The notes under the pieces: generated by a model
What the model was told of the DNA's origin: nothing
Database searches by the model: none
Seen by the model: only the letters and a program-made list of their open reading frames with translations
Shown: positions 1-8,473 of the stretch, piece by piece
How positions within the stretch are numbered: the stretch's first letter is position 1
How the letters are laid out: each line of letters begins with the position of its first letter
Program-made: the position numbers and the translations under genes
Origin: Allomuricauda sp. M10
Lineage (GTDB): Bacteria; Bacteroidota; Bacteroidia; Flavobacteriales; Flavobacteriaceae
Assembly: GCF_020782875.1 (NCBI RefSeq)
Contig: NZ_JAJGBN010000002.1
Location: 372,001-436,000 of the forward strand
Direction: 5' to 3'
Length of the DNA: 64,000 nt

Positions 1-147
1 GCCTACCTTACCAAAGGGTTTCCTTCCATACGTTCCAAATGGTTCAAGACCTATAAAAAATGGGTCAAGGTACAGCCACGGGACGCATACCAGTATCTGG
101 AATATCGTTTTAAAGACAAAGACGGTAAAGAAATCAACATACCTTAA
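1..147 (+). CDS. C-terminal end of an unrecognised protein (5' end outside window)
   Basis: An open frame runs from the window edge to a TAA at 145-147, giving 48 residues. The tail is basic and aromatic (Lys, Tyr and Trp rich) and ends in EINIP. It is followed at once by a strong terminator, which supports a real gene end. I do not recognise the family from so short a tail, and the start lies outside the window. Confidence 0.6.
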   Translation, partial: AYLTKGFPSIRSKWFKTYKKWVKVQPRDAYQYLEYRFKDKDGKEINIP

Positions 148-150
148 TAA

Positions 151-180
151 AAAAGCGGTCCATTTTGGACCGCTTTTTTT
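151..180 (+). terminator. Rho-independent terminator
   Basis: An 11-bp stem (AAAAGCGGTCC / GGACCGCTTTT) with a short loop is followed by a T run. It begins just after the stop of the partial gene and separates it from the next promoter. Confidence 0.9.
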
Positions 181-207
181 GTTTAAAACGGTTTCAACAC
201 AAAATGC

Positions 208-215
208 TACTTTTG
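208..215 (+). promoter_or_regulatory. -7 box TACTTTTG of the glycosidase-like lipoprotein gene
   Basis: A perfect match to the Bacteroidota -7 consensus TAnnTTTG, 25 nt before the TTG start at 241 and downstream of a terminator. No clear -33 TTG was assigned. Confidence 0.6.
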
Positions 216-240
216 ATAAATGCCTAATTGAAACATTATT

Positions 241-2613
241 TTGAGACCCATTTTATCACTGATTGCCCTAATCTTGATTACCGCCTGCTCCAAAAAAGAG
301 GCAGAATCACTGTCTGTATTGTTGGGAGATTCACCCTTTATCAAAGGTGCCTCCGCTTACTTGGAATCGCCTTATGTGACGGCTGGGGACCGAGTGTACA
401 TGGTGGGTCACCAAGACGGTAGTTTCCCTCCTTTGGGTTGGCACATTAAGGGTGAAATGGGCGGAATTTGGAATCATCCCATCAAGCTTATGGATGGTTT
501 TGATGCCGAATTGATCGTGGATGGTAAAGTGATGCCTTTCAACAAGGCCATGGAATTTACCAACTACCCTTTTGCAAATAAGCACGAGTTTAACTTCGAA
601 GAAGAAGGTATTTCTGTAGAACGTATTCAGTTTGTTCCCGATGGAAAACAAGGGGTTTTTGTCCAATTTGTGATTCATAACAACTCCAATAACATCAAAA
701 AAGGGAAATTCCAATTTAGTGGGCAAACCGATTTGAGACCCACTTGGCTTGGAGAACGTACCAACATGGTTGATGGCAAGGACGAGGCCAACTTCGATGG
801 AAAAAAATGGACAGTAAAGGATGCATCCAATCCGTGGTTCAGCATTTTTGGTGCCGAGCAAACCCCTGACCTGACCTTGACCCATGAGAATCCAAATGCT
901 GCCAACGGGGTTTCCAATACCTTAATCTACGAAATCGAACTTCCTGCCGAGTCCAATTTTATATTGAATTTTACCATCGCCGGATCCTATATTTCTTTGG
1001 AAGATGTGGAGGAAAATTACACCTCTATCCAAAATAACTATTATACCCTAGCCCAAGAAAAGAAAAATCGGTACTCTGAATTGGCCAACGAGACCAAACT
1101 GACCATTCCGGATAAAAAATTGGAACAAACCTTTGAATGGCTCAAATACAACTGTGATTGGTTGGTCCGAACCGTTCCTGAAATCGGAACAGGTATTGGA
1201 GCCGGGCTTCCCGATTACCCTTGGTGGTTTGGTGTGGATAGCGAATACGCATTAAAAGGTTACATGGCCATTGGACGGGAAGATATTGTGGAAAAGACCA
1301 TCCAACTTCTGGACAGTGTTTCCATGGCCCTCAATGGCAACGGGCGCATTTTGCATGAAATGTCCCCCAACGGCGCTGTTTTTAACGAAGGAAATATCAA
1401 CGAAACTCCCCAGTTTGCCTCATTGATTTGGGAAATCTACACATGGAACGGAGATAAAGCGTTTTTGAAAAAGTATTTTCCAACGGTTCAAAAAGGACTG
1501 GATTGGCTATTAGCTGAAAACGACGGCAATCAAAACCTTTTCCCCGATGGTTTTGGGATGATGGAAATCCATGGTCTAAACAGTGAAATGATCGATGTTG
1601 CCTCCTATACCCAAAAGGCTTTTTTTGATGCTGCTCAAATGGCCGCCGAATTGGAGCAACCGGAATTGGCCATGAAATATCAAGCATTGGCAGACACCTT
1701 GAAACAAAAAATCAATGATGAATTTTGGTCCGAACAGTTTGGTTCCTATGCTGATTTTATTGGAACAGACGAGCAGGCCATTCATTTGATCGAGGATGCC
1801 ATAGTGAGAGCCGACACTCTGAACAAACCTTGGGCCGTTGAAGAATTGAATGCAACAAAGCAACAAATCCTCAATCATCCATCAAACCAACCAAGACCCT
1901 TTGTGCTCTACCACAATTGGGTGGTGAACACGCCAATGGAAATGGGTATCGCCGATTCTTCAAAAGCCATTGCAGCCTTGGACAACGCCAAAAAATTTAC
2001 GAATCCCTTTGGGATGTTCGTTACAGGGATCGATCGGGATGAATCCGCTGGTAAGGATTTGGGTTCCTTTAAAGGGAGTAAGGTTTTTTCCTATACCGGA
2101 GCCGTGATGACACTACCCACAGGAGTGCAAGCTGTGGCTGAAAACAATTATGGTCGCCCCGATGATGCCTTGGATTATTTACAGAGAATGACCCGCACCT
2201 TCAGCTATGCGCTACCGGGAAGCATTTATGAAGTTTCCCCAGATTATGGGATGGTGACCCAGGCCTGGAACATTTATGCGTTTGCTTTTCCCATTGTTCG
2301 GCAATTTTTTGGCATACAACCCATGGCGCAACATCAGATGGTAAAAATTAAACCGCAAATGCCAAGCTCTTGGGACCATGCATCCTTGGAAAATGTAAAA
2401 ATCGGGAACAATGAAATCTCCATTTGGTACGAAAACAAGGATGGCAACCTTCAAATGAAAGTAGAGCAAACTAATCCCAATTGGTCTGTTATTGTAGTGT
2501 TGCCGTATGATGATTATAAAATTTTGGAAGGCGAAGCCCAGATGACCTCTTCAGGAAAGCAAACCATTTTTACTGGAAAAGGTGCCTCTCTAGAGATATC
2601 AAAAAAGCAATAA
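241..2613 (+). CDS. Exported lipoprotein with (alpha/alpha)6 glycosidase-type domain (GDE/GH63-like)
   Basis: A 790-residue protein. The N-terminus is a lipoprotein signal with lipobox ITAC (Cys16), so it is probably anchored to a membrane. Residues about 30-270 look like a beta-rich N-terminal domain. Residues about 290-690 look like the helical toroid of glycogen-debranching or GH63/GH15-type glycosidases, with WWFGVDSEYA around Asp333 and HEMSPNG around Glu373. These acidic residues are plausible catalytic candidates but I did not align them. A short beta-rich tail follows. The probable job is hydrolysis of an alpha-linked oligosaccharide in the periplasm or at the cell surface; the substrate is unknown. 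The start is TTG, because no in-frame ATG lies between the -7 box and the signal peptide. recX follows after 2 nt. Confidence 0.75.
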   Translation: MRPILSLIALILITACSKKEAESLSVLLGDSPFIKGASAYLESPYVTAGDRVYMVGHQDGSFPPLGWHIKGEMGGIWNHPIKLMDGFDAELIVDGKVMPFNKAMEFTNYPFANKHEFNFEEEGISVERIQFVPDGKQGVFVQFVIHNNSNNIKKGKFQFSGQTDLRPTWLGERTNMVDGKDEANFDGKKWTVKDASNPWFSIFGAEQTPDLTLTHENPNAANGVSNTLIYEIELPAESNFILNFTIAGSYISLEDVEENYTSIQNNYYTLAQEKKNRYSELANETKLTIPDKKLEQTFEWLKYNCDWLVRTVPEIGTGIGAGLPDYPWWFGVDSEYALKGYMAIGREDIVEKTIQLLDSVSMALNGNGRILHEMSPNGAVFNEGNINETPQFASLIWEIYTWNGDKAFLKKYFPTVQKGLDWLLAENDGNQNLFPDGFGMMEIHGLNSEMIDVASYTQKAFFDAAQMAAELEQPELAMKYQALADTLKQKINDEFWSEQFGSYADFIGTDEQAIHLIEDAIVRADTLNKPWAVEELNATKQQILNHPSNQPRPFVLYHNWVVNTPMEMGIADSSKAIAALDNAKKFTNPFGMFVTGIDRDESAGKDLGSFKGSKVFSYTGAVMTLPTGVQAVAENNYGRPDDALDYLQRMTRTFSYALPGSIYEVSPDYGMVTQAWNIYAFAFPIVRQFFGIQPMAQHQMVKIKPQMPSSWDHASLENVKIGNNEISIWYENKDGNLQMKVEQTNPNWSVIVVLPYDDYKILEGEAQMTSSGKQTIFTGKGASLEISKKQ

Positions 2614-2615
2614 GA

Positions 2616-3098
2616 ATGCCGAACCCATTTCCTCAAAGATCATTTGTTTCGGTTACGGAAGCCACCAAAAAAATGGAACATTATTGCGCCTACCAAGAGC
2701 GTTGCCATCAGGAAGTAGTAGAAAAACTCAAGGGGATGAACATGATTCCCGAAGCTATTGACAAAATTGTGGGACACCTCATCCAAGAAAATTATTTGAA
2801 CGAGGAACGTTTTGCCAAAAGTTATGCCCGGGGAAAATTCAATATTAAAAAATGGGGCAGGAACCGTATTGTGCGCGAATTGAAGTTTCGACAAATTTCT
2901 GCTTTCAACATCAAAAGTGCCCTAAAAGAAATCAATGATGGGGATTACCTTGATACCTTGGACGAACTCGCCCAAAAACGATTGGATCAGATCAAGGAAA
3001 CCAACATTCAAAAAAGAAAGAAAAAATTAGCCGATTACCTATTGTACCGTGGCTGGGAAAGCCATTTGGTTTTTGACAAAGTCAACGAGTTGGTCTAA
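2616..3098 (+). CDS. recX: Regulatory protein RecX
   Basis: 160 residues, the usual size for RecX, built of three-helix repeats rich in Lys, Glu and Arg. Motifs typical of the family are visible: LIQENYLNEERFAKSYARGK (about 54-73), then WGRNRIVRELK, and later KRLDQIKE and KKLADYLLYRGW. RecX binds RecA filaments and limits recombination and SOS activity in the cytoplasm. The ATG is 2 nt after the preceding stop, so it is probably co-transcribed with the glycosidase-like gene, a pairing without obvious functional logic. It converges with the cupin gene, with one base between the stops. Confidence 0.9.
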   Translation: MPNPFPQRSFVSVTEATKKMEHYCAYQERCHQEVVEKLKGMNMIPEAIDKIVGHLIQENYLNEERFAKSYARGKFNIKKWGRNRIVRELKFRQISAFNIKSALKEINDGDYLDTLDELAQKRLDQIKETNIQKRKKKLADYLLYRGWESHLVFDKVNELV

Positions 3099-3099
3099 C

Positions 3100-3975
3100 C
3101 TAACTCCACTTTTGGGCCATTACCCTTTGGGTGCGCAGAAGGGCTTGCTCGTTCTTCCAATCGATCCATTGTTGGCCTTTCATTTTACGCATCATGTTAT
3201 CAAAATGGCGCATTACGAAAATGTTATACACTGCCCTACTCAAGTTTTTGGGCTTTTTGGCAATGGAACGCAAGCTCATGGAAAAACCCGGCGTCACATA
3301 TTTCATATAGTGCCAATACCCTTCTGGAATATAGAGAACATTCCCGTGTTCCAAATGGGCGATATGTCCCTTGGCGCGTTGTAGGGCCGGCCATTTGTCC
3401 AGATCCGGATTATCAAAATCGATGTCTTCCCTAGTAATTAACGAATGGGGCACTTTGTACAAAAATTTGGTTTCTTCCTGTGAAAAAAGGATACATTGCT
3501 TTTTTCCTTCAAAATGAAAATGGAAAATATTGGCCAAATCAATATCGTAGTGCATAAAGGTATAGGAATCTTCCCCGCCGAAGAACAGCATAGGCAAGCC
3601 TTTCATCAATTTCAAACCAAAATCAGGATAGGTGAAATCCTTTTGCAGTTCTGGAATTTCTTTTAGAATGTTCCAAAGAAAAATACGGTATTTGGTAGGG
3701 CCACTCTTCAAAAGATCTACATACTCCGTCATCTTCATTCTGGCATGCGGCTCGTTAAAACCTTCATCGTGCTTTACCGGGCGATCATCATAAAGCGGTA
3801 CTTCCTTATCACCTGCCACCTGTTTCATATACTCCAGGTTCCATTTGGAATAGGCTGGCCAATCCTCAATAAACCTTTCGATCACAACAGGCTTTTGAGG
3901 CTTGAAATAGTTTTGGATAAAGTCCTTTTTCGAAAGGGTCTTTTCCCGAGGTATCTGTTCAAGGTTCAGCTTCAA
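3100..3975 (-). CDS. Cupin-like JmjC-type Fe(II)/2-oxoglutarate dioxygenase family protein
   Basis: 291 residues of the cupin_8 (JmjC-like) type. The facial triad that would bind iron is visible as His142-x-Asp144 (MHYD) and His222 (GYWHYMKYV). A Lys at 158/159 (EGKKQC) is placed to bind 2-oxoglutarate. The N-terminal PVVIERFIEDWPAYSKW is characteristic of the family. Likely a cytoplasmic hydroxylase or demethylase acting on a protein or small molecule; the substrate is unknown. The start is TTG and no better ATG is in frame. It lies downstream of bioB on the same strand with a 58-nt gap, so co-transcription is possible. Confidence 0.85.
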   Translation of the reverse strand: MKLNLEQIPREKTLSKKDFIQNYFKPQKPVVIERFIEDWPAYSKWNLEYMKQVAGDKEVPLYDDRPVKHDEGFNEPHARMKMTEYVDLLKSGPTKYRIFLWNILKEIPELQKDFTYPDFGLKLMKGLPMLFFGGEDSYTFMHYDIDLANIFHFHFEGKKQCILFSQEETKFLYKVPHSLITREDIDFDNPDLDKWPALQRAKGHIAHLEHGNVLYIPEGYWHYMKYVTPGFSMSLRSIAKKPKNLSRAVYNIFVMRHFDNMMRKMKGQQWIDWKNEQALLRTQRVMAQKWS

Positions 3976-4033
3976 GATTTCAAGGAATTAGGAAAAGCTA
4001 ATTTACTAAAACGTTTTGAAATGTTTAACCGCC

Positions 4034-5131
4034 TTAACTTTTGGAAACAGCACCCTTTTCCTTGGCCAATTCGTTCCTTTCGATGATATGGCCTGGTCTG
4101 GACCATTTCGGTTTTTCGCCCAAAGCAGTAAATTGGGAATCCGCAGCTTCCACGGTTTGTGGCTGGGAAATCTTGATAAACGGTTTTTGGGGAATCAATC
4201 CTAATTGTTTGAACATTTCCATATCCTCATTAACATCGGGATTGGGAGTGGTCAACAATTTATCCCCGGCAAAAATGGAGTTGGCACCAGCAAAAAAGCA
4301 TAGGGCCTGTCCTTCCCTGGTCATTTCCGTTCTTCCCGCAGAAAGACGTACTTGGGTCTCTGGCATTACAATCCGGGTTGTGGCCACCATTCGTATCATT
4401 TCCCAGATTTCTACAGGCTTTTGGTCTTCCATCGGAGTACCTTCCACGGCTACCAAAGCATTGATGGGCACGGATTCCGGTTGTGGATTCAAAGTAGAAA
4501 GGGCCACCAACATTCCGGCGCGATCTTGTTCACTTTCGCCCATACCGATGATACCACCACTGCAAACGGTAACATTGGTCTTTCGAACATTTTCTATGGT
4601 CTGCAAACGATCTTCGTACCCACGCGTAGAGATCACTTCTGTATAATATTCCTCTGAAGTATCAAGGTTATGGTTGTAGGCATACAGCCCAGCTTCGGCC
4701 AAGCGTTTTGCTTGATTTTCGGTCACCATACCCAAGGTACAGCAAACTTCCATATCCAACTTGTTGATGGTGCGGACCATCTCCAATACTTGATCAAATT
4801 CGGGACCGTCCTTTACATTTCGCCATGCAGCACCCATACAAACCCGTGAGCTTCCTGAAGCCTTGGCGCGCAACGCCTGAGCCTTCACCTGTTGTACGGA
4901 CATCAAATCGTTTCCTTCCACATTGGTATGGTAACGGGCCGCTTGCGGGCAATACCCACAATCTTCTGGGCATCCACCTGTTTTTATGGAAAGTAGGGTG
5001 GAAACCTGAACAGTATTGGGGTCGTGATGTTGCCTGTGGATGGTAGCCGCCTCGTAAAGTAACTCCATCAATGGCTTGTTATATATGTCAAGGATTTCTT
5101 CCTTGGTCCAGTCGTGTCTTGTCTGATTCAT
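4034..5131 (-). CDS. bioB: Biotin synthase (radical SAM)
   Basis: 365 residues, the expected length. The radical-SAM cluster motif CxxxCxxC is seen at Cys54, Cys58 and Cys61 ([12 protein letters not shown]). Other BioB signatures follow: [32 protein letters not shown] and [17 protein letters not shown]. It inserts sulfur into dethiobiotin, the last step of biotin synthesis. The other biotin genes of the window (bioA, bioD, bioF) lie 3-8 kb away on the same strand, separated by the flotillin operon and its terminator. bioB therefore has its own promoter, a TAnnTTTG box only 4 nt before the ATG. Confidence 0.98.
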   Translation of the reverse strand: MNQTRHDWTKEEILDIYNKPLMELLYEAATIHRQHHDPNTVQVSTLLSIKTGGCPEDCGYCPQAARYHTNVEGNDLMSVQQVKAQALRAKASGSSRVCMGAAWRNVKDGPEFDQVLEMVRTINKLDMEVCCTLGMVTENQAKRLAEAGLYAYNHNLDTSEEYYTEVISTRGYEDRLQTIENVRKTNVTVCSGGIIGMGESEQDRAGMLVALSTLNPQPESVPINALVAVEGTPMEDQKPVEIWEMIRMVATTRIVMPETQVRLSAGRTEMTREGQALCFFAGANSIFAGDKLLTTPNPDVNEDMEMFKQLGLIPQKPFIKISQPQTVEAADSQFTALGEKPKWSRPGHIIERNELAKEKGAVSKS

Positions 5132-5135
5132 AAAC

Positions 5136-5143
5136 CAAAAATA
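5136..5143 (-). promoter_or_regulatory. -7 box TATTTTTG of bioB, 4 nt from the ATG
   Basis: A perfect TAnnTTTG, then GTTT, then the bioB ATG on the minus strand. The usual distance from this box to the transcription start would put the +1 at or next to the start codon, implying a leaderless or nearly leaderless mRNA. Confidence 0.65.
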
Positions 5144-5156
5144 GTCTATAGAACAG

Positions 5157-5184
5157 AAAAACCGAAGGTCAACCTTCGGTTTTC
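5157..5184 (-). terminator. Terminator of the NfeD-flotillin operon
   Basis: An 11-bp stem AAAACCGAAGG / CCTTCGGTTTT with a 4-nt loop and flanking T run, placed between the flotillin stop (5209) and the bioB promoter. Confidence 0.85.
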
Positions 5185-5208
5185 TTTCTTTTGAATTGTT
5201 AATTCCGA

Positions 5209-6651
5209 CTATTCTTCTTTGGTATCATCGGATTCCTTGGAAGGTTTTGCCGGTTTTTTATCGCTTTCAATGGCTTTCACATCCTTCCCCTTCAAATACT
5301 CGGGAAGATCCATTCCGGCCATGTTGAACATTTCTTGCAAAGGCGGAACCGACTTGTACATCCCCGAAATAAAATTGGCGGTTGAATTCTTGCCATCTTC
5401 GGATTTGGTACCCGAATCCCAAACAGTGACCTTATCGATCTTGATGTTTTTGATGGCCTCAGCCTGTTTTTCAACAAGTTCGGGCAATTTATCCGCAATG
5501 AGCAACAACACCGCATCCTTTGGATTGTTGCCTGCAGCCTTCACGATCTTGTCCAACCCTTCGGCCTGCTTGGTCAATACCTCAAAAATACCCTTGGCTT
5601 CCGCTTGCGCCTTGAACAGGATTGCATCCGCCTCACCTTTGGCTTTTCTTCGGATTCGTTCGGCTTCGGCCTCCGCCTCGATCTCTACTTTTTGCTTGTC
5701 TATTTCAGCAGGAATTACAATATCGGCCATTTGGGAGCTACGTTCCCTATCGGCCCTAGCAATCTCCGCATCACGTTCAGCAGAATAGGATTCTTCCAAC
5801 GCTTTTGCAGCCTGTACTTTTTCAGAGGCGATAGCGGTTCTTTCCGCCTCGGCTTCCCGTTGACGACGTAGCGAATCTGAATTGGCGACATTAATTTTGG
5901 CCAAGTTTTCTCCTTCAACCGCTTTCGCATTGGCCGCAGCTACTTGGGAACGTTCATCCTGCAAGGCGTTTGCCTCTCCAATGGCACCATCCCTGTTTTT
6001 CTCCGCTACCGATTTTCTGGCGGCGTTGATGGCGTGGGCAGCGGCTTCCTTACCCAAGGCTTCGATATAGCCTGATTCATCAACAATATCCGTAATGTTC
6101 ACGTTGATGAGTTTTAGACCCACTTTTTTCAATTCCGACTCCACACTTTGTGAAATGTTGGTCAGGAACTTATCCCTATCAGCATTGATTTCCTCAATAT
6201 CCATGGAGGCCACGACCAAACGCAACTGACCGAAAATGATTTCCTTGGCCAATTCCTGAACTTCCTTCAAACCAAGACCCAAAAGTCGTTCCGCGGCATT
6301 CTGCATCACACCGGGTTCGGTAGAAATACCGATGGTGAAACGGGATGGCACGTTCACCCGAATATTCTGCCTACTCAAGGCATTGGTCAAATCAACTTCG
6401 ATGGAAATAGGGGTCAGGTCCAAAAATTCATAATCCTGGATGATCGGCCAAATAAAGGCGGCCCCACCGTGAATACATTTTGCGGAATTTCCGGTACCTA
6501 CTTTACCATAAACCACCAAAATCCGGTCGGATGGACATCTTTTATACCTTCGGATAAAGGAGATTATGATGATAAAGAAAAATAGTATGGCGAAACCAAT
6601 GACCAGTAAAGTGGCCCCTCCTCCGCCCATTTGTAATGGTAGTGTTAGCAT
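5209..6651 (-). CDS. Flotillin-like SPFH-domain membrane protein
   Basis: 480 residues. A glycine-rich N-terminus is followed by one membrane segment (about 14-34). A SPFH/Band-7 domain then spans roughly 35-220, followed by a long Glu/Ala-rich coiled coil (about 220-400) with repeated AEAEAER-type stretches typical of flotillins. The acidic and basic C-terminal tail looks disordered. Flotillins assemble oligomers that organise membrane microdomains and affect fluidity and protein complexes. It lies 5 nt downstream of an NfeD-like gene, the conserved partner, as in the Bacillus yuaF-yuaG pair, so the two are almost certainly one operon, closed by the terminator at 5157-5184. Confidence 0.92.
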   Translation of the reverse strand: MLTLPLQMGGGGATLLVIGFAILFFFIIIISFIRRYKRCPSDRILVVYGKVGTGNSAKCIHGGAAFIWPIIQDYEFLDLTPISIEVDLTNALSRQNIRVNVPSRFTIGISTEPGVMQNAAERLLGLGLKEVQELAKEIIFGQLRLVVASMDIEEINADRDKFLTNISQSVESELKKVGLKLINVNITDIVDESGYIEALGKEAAAHAINAARKSVAEKNRDGAIGEANALQDERSQVAAANAKAVEGENLAKINVANSDSLRRQREAEAERTAIASEKVQAAKALEESYSAERDAEIARADRERSSQMADIVIPAEIDKQKVEIEAEAEAERIRRKAKGEADAILFKAQAEAKGIFEVLTKQAEGLDKIVKAAGNNPKDAVLLLIADKLPELVEKQAEAIKNIKIDKVTVWDSGTKSEDGKNSTANFISGMYKSVPPLQEMFNMAGMDLPEYLKGKDVKAIESDKKPAKPSKESDDTKEE

Positions 6652-6656
6652 GCTGA

Positions 6657-7232
6657 TTATTTATTTAAAAGATTAACGATCAAAATTCCGGTGTCGGTCA
6701 CATCTTGGACCTTCACCACATTACCTTGAACCAAATCGTGGTCTTCATCGGTAAGTGCTTGCAACTCCCTCAGTGTTCCTTGCACGTTAACGGACACCTT
6801 GCCCATTCGACTGCGTTTGGCCCCAATAGTGAGGTAAACTTCTCCAATTTGGTTCACTGCATTTTTTAGGTTGAGGGTGCCACTGCTCTGTAACTTGGCC
6901 AAATAATAGAACAAAGAGGCCATGGCCAACATCATCAATAATCCGCAAACCACCGAAATGAAAATGGTTAGTCCGGTGGACAAATCACTTTCAATACACG
7001 CAATTCCCGACCAACCGAAAATGGTAAAAAACCCCATTAGGTTCTTGAAGGACAAAAACTGAAAATCGATACCAGTATCCGCTTCAATGTCGGCATCCAC
7101 ATCGCCCATATCATCCACATCTCCTCCAATTAGCGTCATGGCAACGAGCACCAATAAAATGGCAGAACCTGCAATGGCAATTATCCAATAGACTTTCTCA
7201 AAGAGTGTAAGTGCTTCAAACCAATTTTCCAT
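6657..7232 (-). CDS. NfeD/YuaF-like membrane protein, flotillin partner
   Basis: 191 residues. An N-terminal membrane helix (about 14-36) is followed by an acidic stretch rich in Asp (DVDDMGDVDADIEAD, about 38-52). Two more hydrophobic segments lie at about 64-80 and 88-112. The C-terminal portion, about 120-191, is beta-rich like the OB-fold of NfeD proteins (GEVYLTIGAKRSRMGKVSV). It lacks the protease half of long NfeD proteins, as YuaF-type members do. It probably forms a complex with the flotillin encoded 5 nt downstream. The acidic loop is unexplained and could bind cations. Confidence 0.85.
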   Translation of the reverse strand: MENWFEALTLFEKVYWIIAIAGSAILLVLVAMTLIGGDVDDMGDVDADIEADTGIDFQFLSFKNLMGFFTIFGWSGIACIESDLSTGLTIFISVVCGLLMMLAMASLFYYLAKLQSSGTLNLKNAVNQIGEVYLTIGAKRSRMGKVSVNVQGTLRELQALTDEDHDLVQGNVVKVQDVTDTGILIVNLLNK

Positions 7233-7303
7233 GGCAACAAAATTTAAAGTTGGTACTATTTGTTAAGATAAGATTTTGAACGGATAATCTGTAGTCCGTA
7301 AAG

Positions 7304-8464
7304 TTATCTTTTGGAAAGTAAAATCGACACTGCATTTCCACCAAAGCCGACGGCATTCACCATGACTTTTTCAATGGTTTTTGGAAACACTTCGTTTGGA
7401 ACGAACGGAATGGGTATGGGCCTCTGGTGGTTAAGCATTAAAACAGCCATTTCCAAGCTGAGCAAACCAGAAGCTCCGAAGGTGTGACCTACTTTCCACT
7501 TATTGGTAGTCAAAAATGGCAATTTGTTACAGAACACTTTTTGAATGGCGTTGAACTCGGTCTGGTCTCCTTTGATGGTGCCTGGAGCATGCATCACTAC
7601 GGCATCCACTTGGGATGGATCCAAATTCCCCAAGGCCATTTTCATCGAGTCTTGGAAACATTGGGCATCCGTACTGATGGACACACTGTGTTCCAAGGGT
7701 TCGGTGGCGTATCCTATCCCTTCAATCATGGCCAAGGCATTGGTTTTTTGACCTTTTTCCAAACAAGCAAGTCCAGCCGCTTCACCTAAAACCATGGTGT
7801 TTTGGTGTTTGTTCAAATCCATGGCCAAACAGGGATAACCTTCTTTTTCCTTGGAATACACTTTTAATGCTTGCATTTGAGCAATGGTGAAAGGGGTCAG
7901 CGGTGCTTCGCTACCACCCACCAAAAACTTATCTATCATACCACTTTGGATCCATGCTACGGCATTCAAAACCGCATGCAAAGCTGTGGAACAGGTAATG
8001 GAATGTGAAATTTCCGGGCCTTTGGACTTTAGATCATGGGCCACCCAGGAGGAAATATTCCCCAAGGTTGTTGTGGGAGAGGAAAGGGTGGATGATTTTC
8101 CATTGGTCAAAAATTCCTCATGGTATTTTTCAAAAAGTGTTGTTGCCCCACGTGAGGAACCAATGTTGATGCCAAATTGGGTTCCTTTTTCCCAACCGGC
8201 AGTGGCCACTGCTTTTCGGGCCGCATACATGGCGAACAACACCGAATCGTCCAAAGGCTTGTACTTGGCATCGGATTGGCGCAAGTCCTCAATTTTTAGT
8301 TTGATGGATTCTGGCAATTGTGAAACCCAAACCATTTGTTCTCCAATACGTTTTTCGGAGAGAAAATGTTCCTTTTGGTAATAGGATTGCCAAACTTCTT
8401 CCAAGGATTCTCCCAAGGCGGAAATGGAGGATAGGGCGGTAATGGAAATGGGTTCCTTCAACAT
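7304..8464 (-). CDS. Beta-ketoacyl-ACP synthase-like protein in the biotin region
   Basis: 386 residues of thiolase fold, shorter than FabF (about 410). The Cys-His-His catalytic set is present: Cys158 (SITCSTALHA), His292 (VMHAPGTIKGD) and His327 (VGHTFGASG). The first His motif reads HAPGT where FabF has HGTGT. A KAS condenses malonyl-ACP with an acyl chain. Its stop-to-start spacing with bioA (9 nt) and shared strand place it in the bioA transcript. I infer a role in making the pimeloyl chain of biotin or in a related specialised chain; a role in ordinary fatty acid synthesis is less likely from context. The start ATG at 8464 fits the KAS N-terminus ITALSSISALG. Confidence 0.88.
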   Translation of the reverse strand: MLKEPISITALSSISALGESLEEVWQSYYQKEHFLSEKRIGEQMVWVSQLPESIKLKIEDLRQSDAKYKPLDDSVLFAMYAARKAVATAGWEKGTQFGINIGSSRGATTLFEKYHEEFLTNGKSSTLSSPTTTLGNISSWVAHDLKSKGPEISHSITCSTALHAVLNAVAWIQSGMIDKFLVGGSEAPLTPFTIAQMQALKVYSKEKEGYPCLAMDLNKHQNTMVLGEAAGLACLEKGQKTNALAMIEGIGYATEPLEHSVSISTDAQCFQDSMKMALGNLDPSQVDAVVMHAPGTIKGDQTEFNAIQKVFCNKLPFLTTNKWKVGHTFGASGLLSLEMAVLMLNHQRPIPIPFVPNEVFPKTIEKVMVNAVGFGGNAVSILLSKR

Positions 8465-8473
8465 AGCAAAAAT

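Noticed and set aside
228-422. Short frame beginning before the glycosidase-like lipoprotein
   Set aside because: Fully overlaps the start of the 790-aa lipoprotein in another frame and has no recognisable domain.
4041-4646. 201-aa open frame opposite bioB
   Set aside because: Antisense of bioB, with no motif and no promoter.
5500-6000. Repeat-like Ala/Glu stretches in the flotillin gene
   Set aside because: They are the coding pattern of the flotillin coiled coil, not DNA repeats.
7884-8381. 165-aa open frame opposite the ketosynthase gene
   Set aside because: Shadow of the ketosynthase on the other strand; composition follows the antisense of conserved codons.
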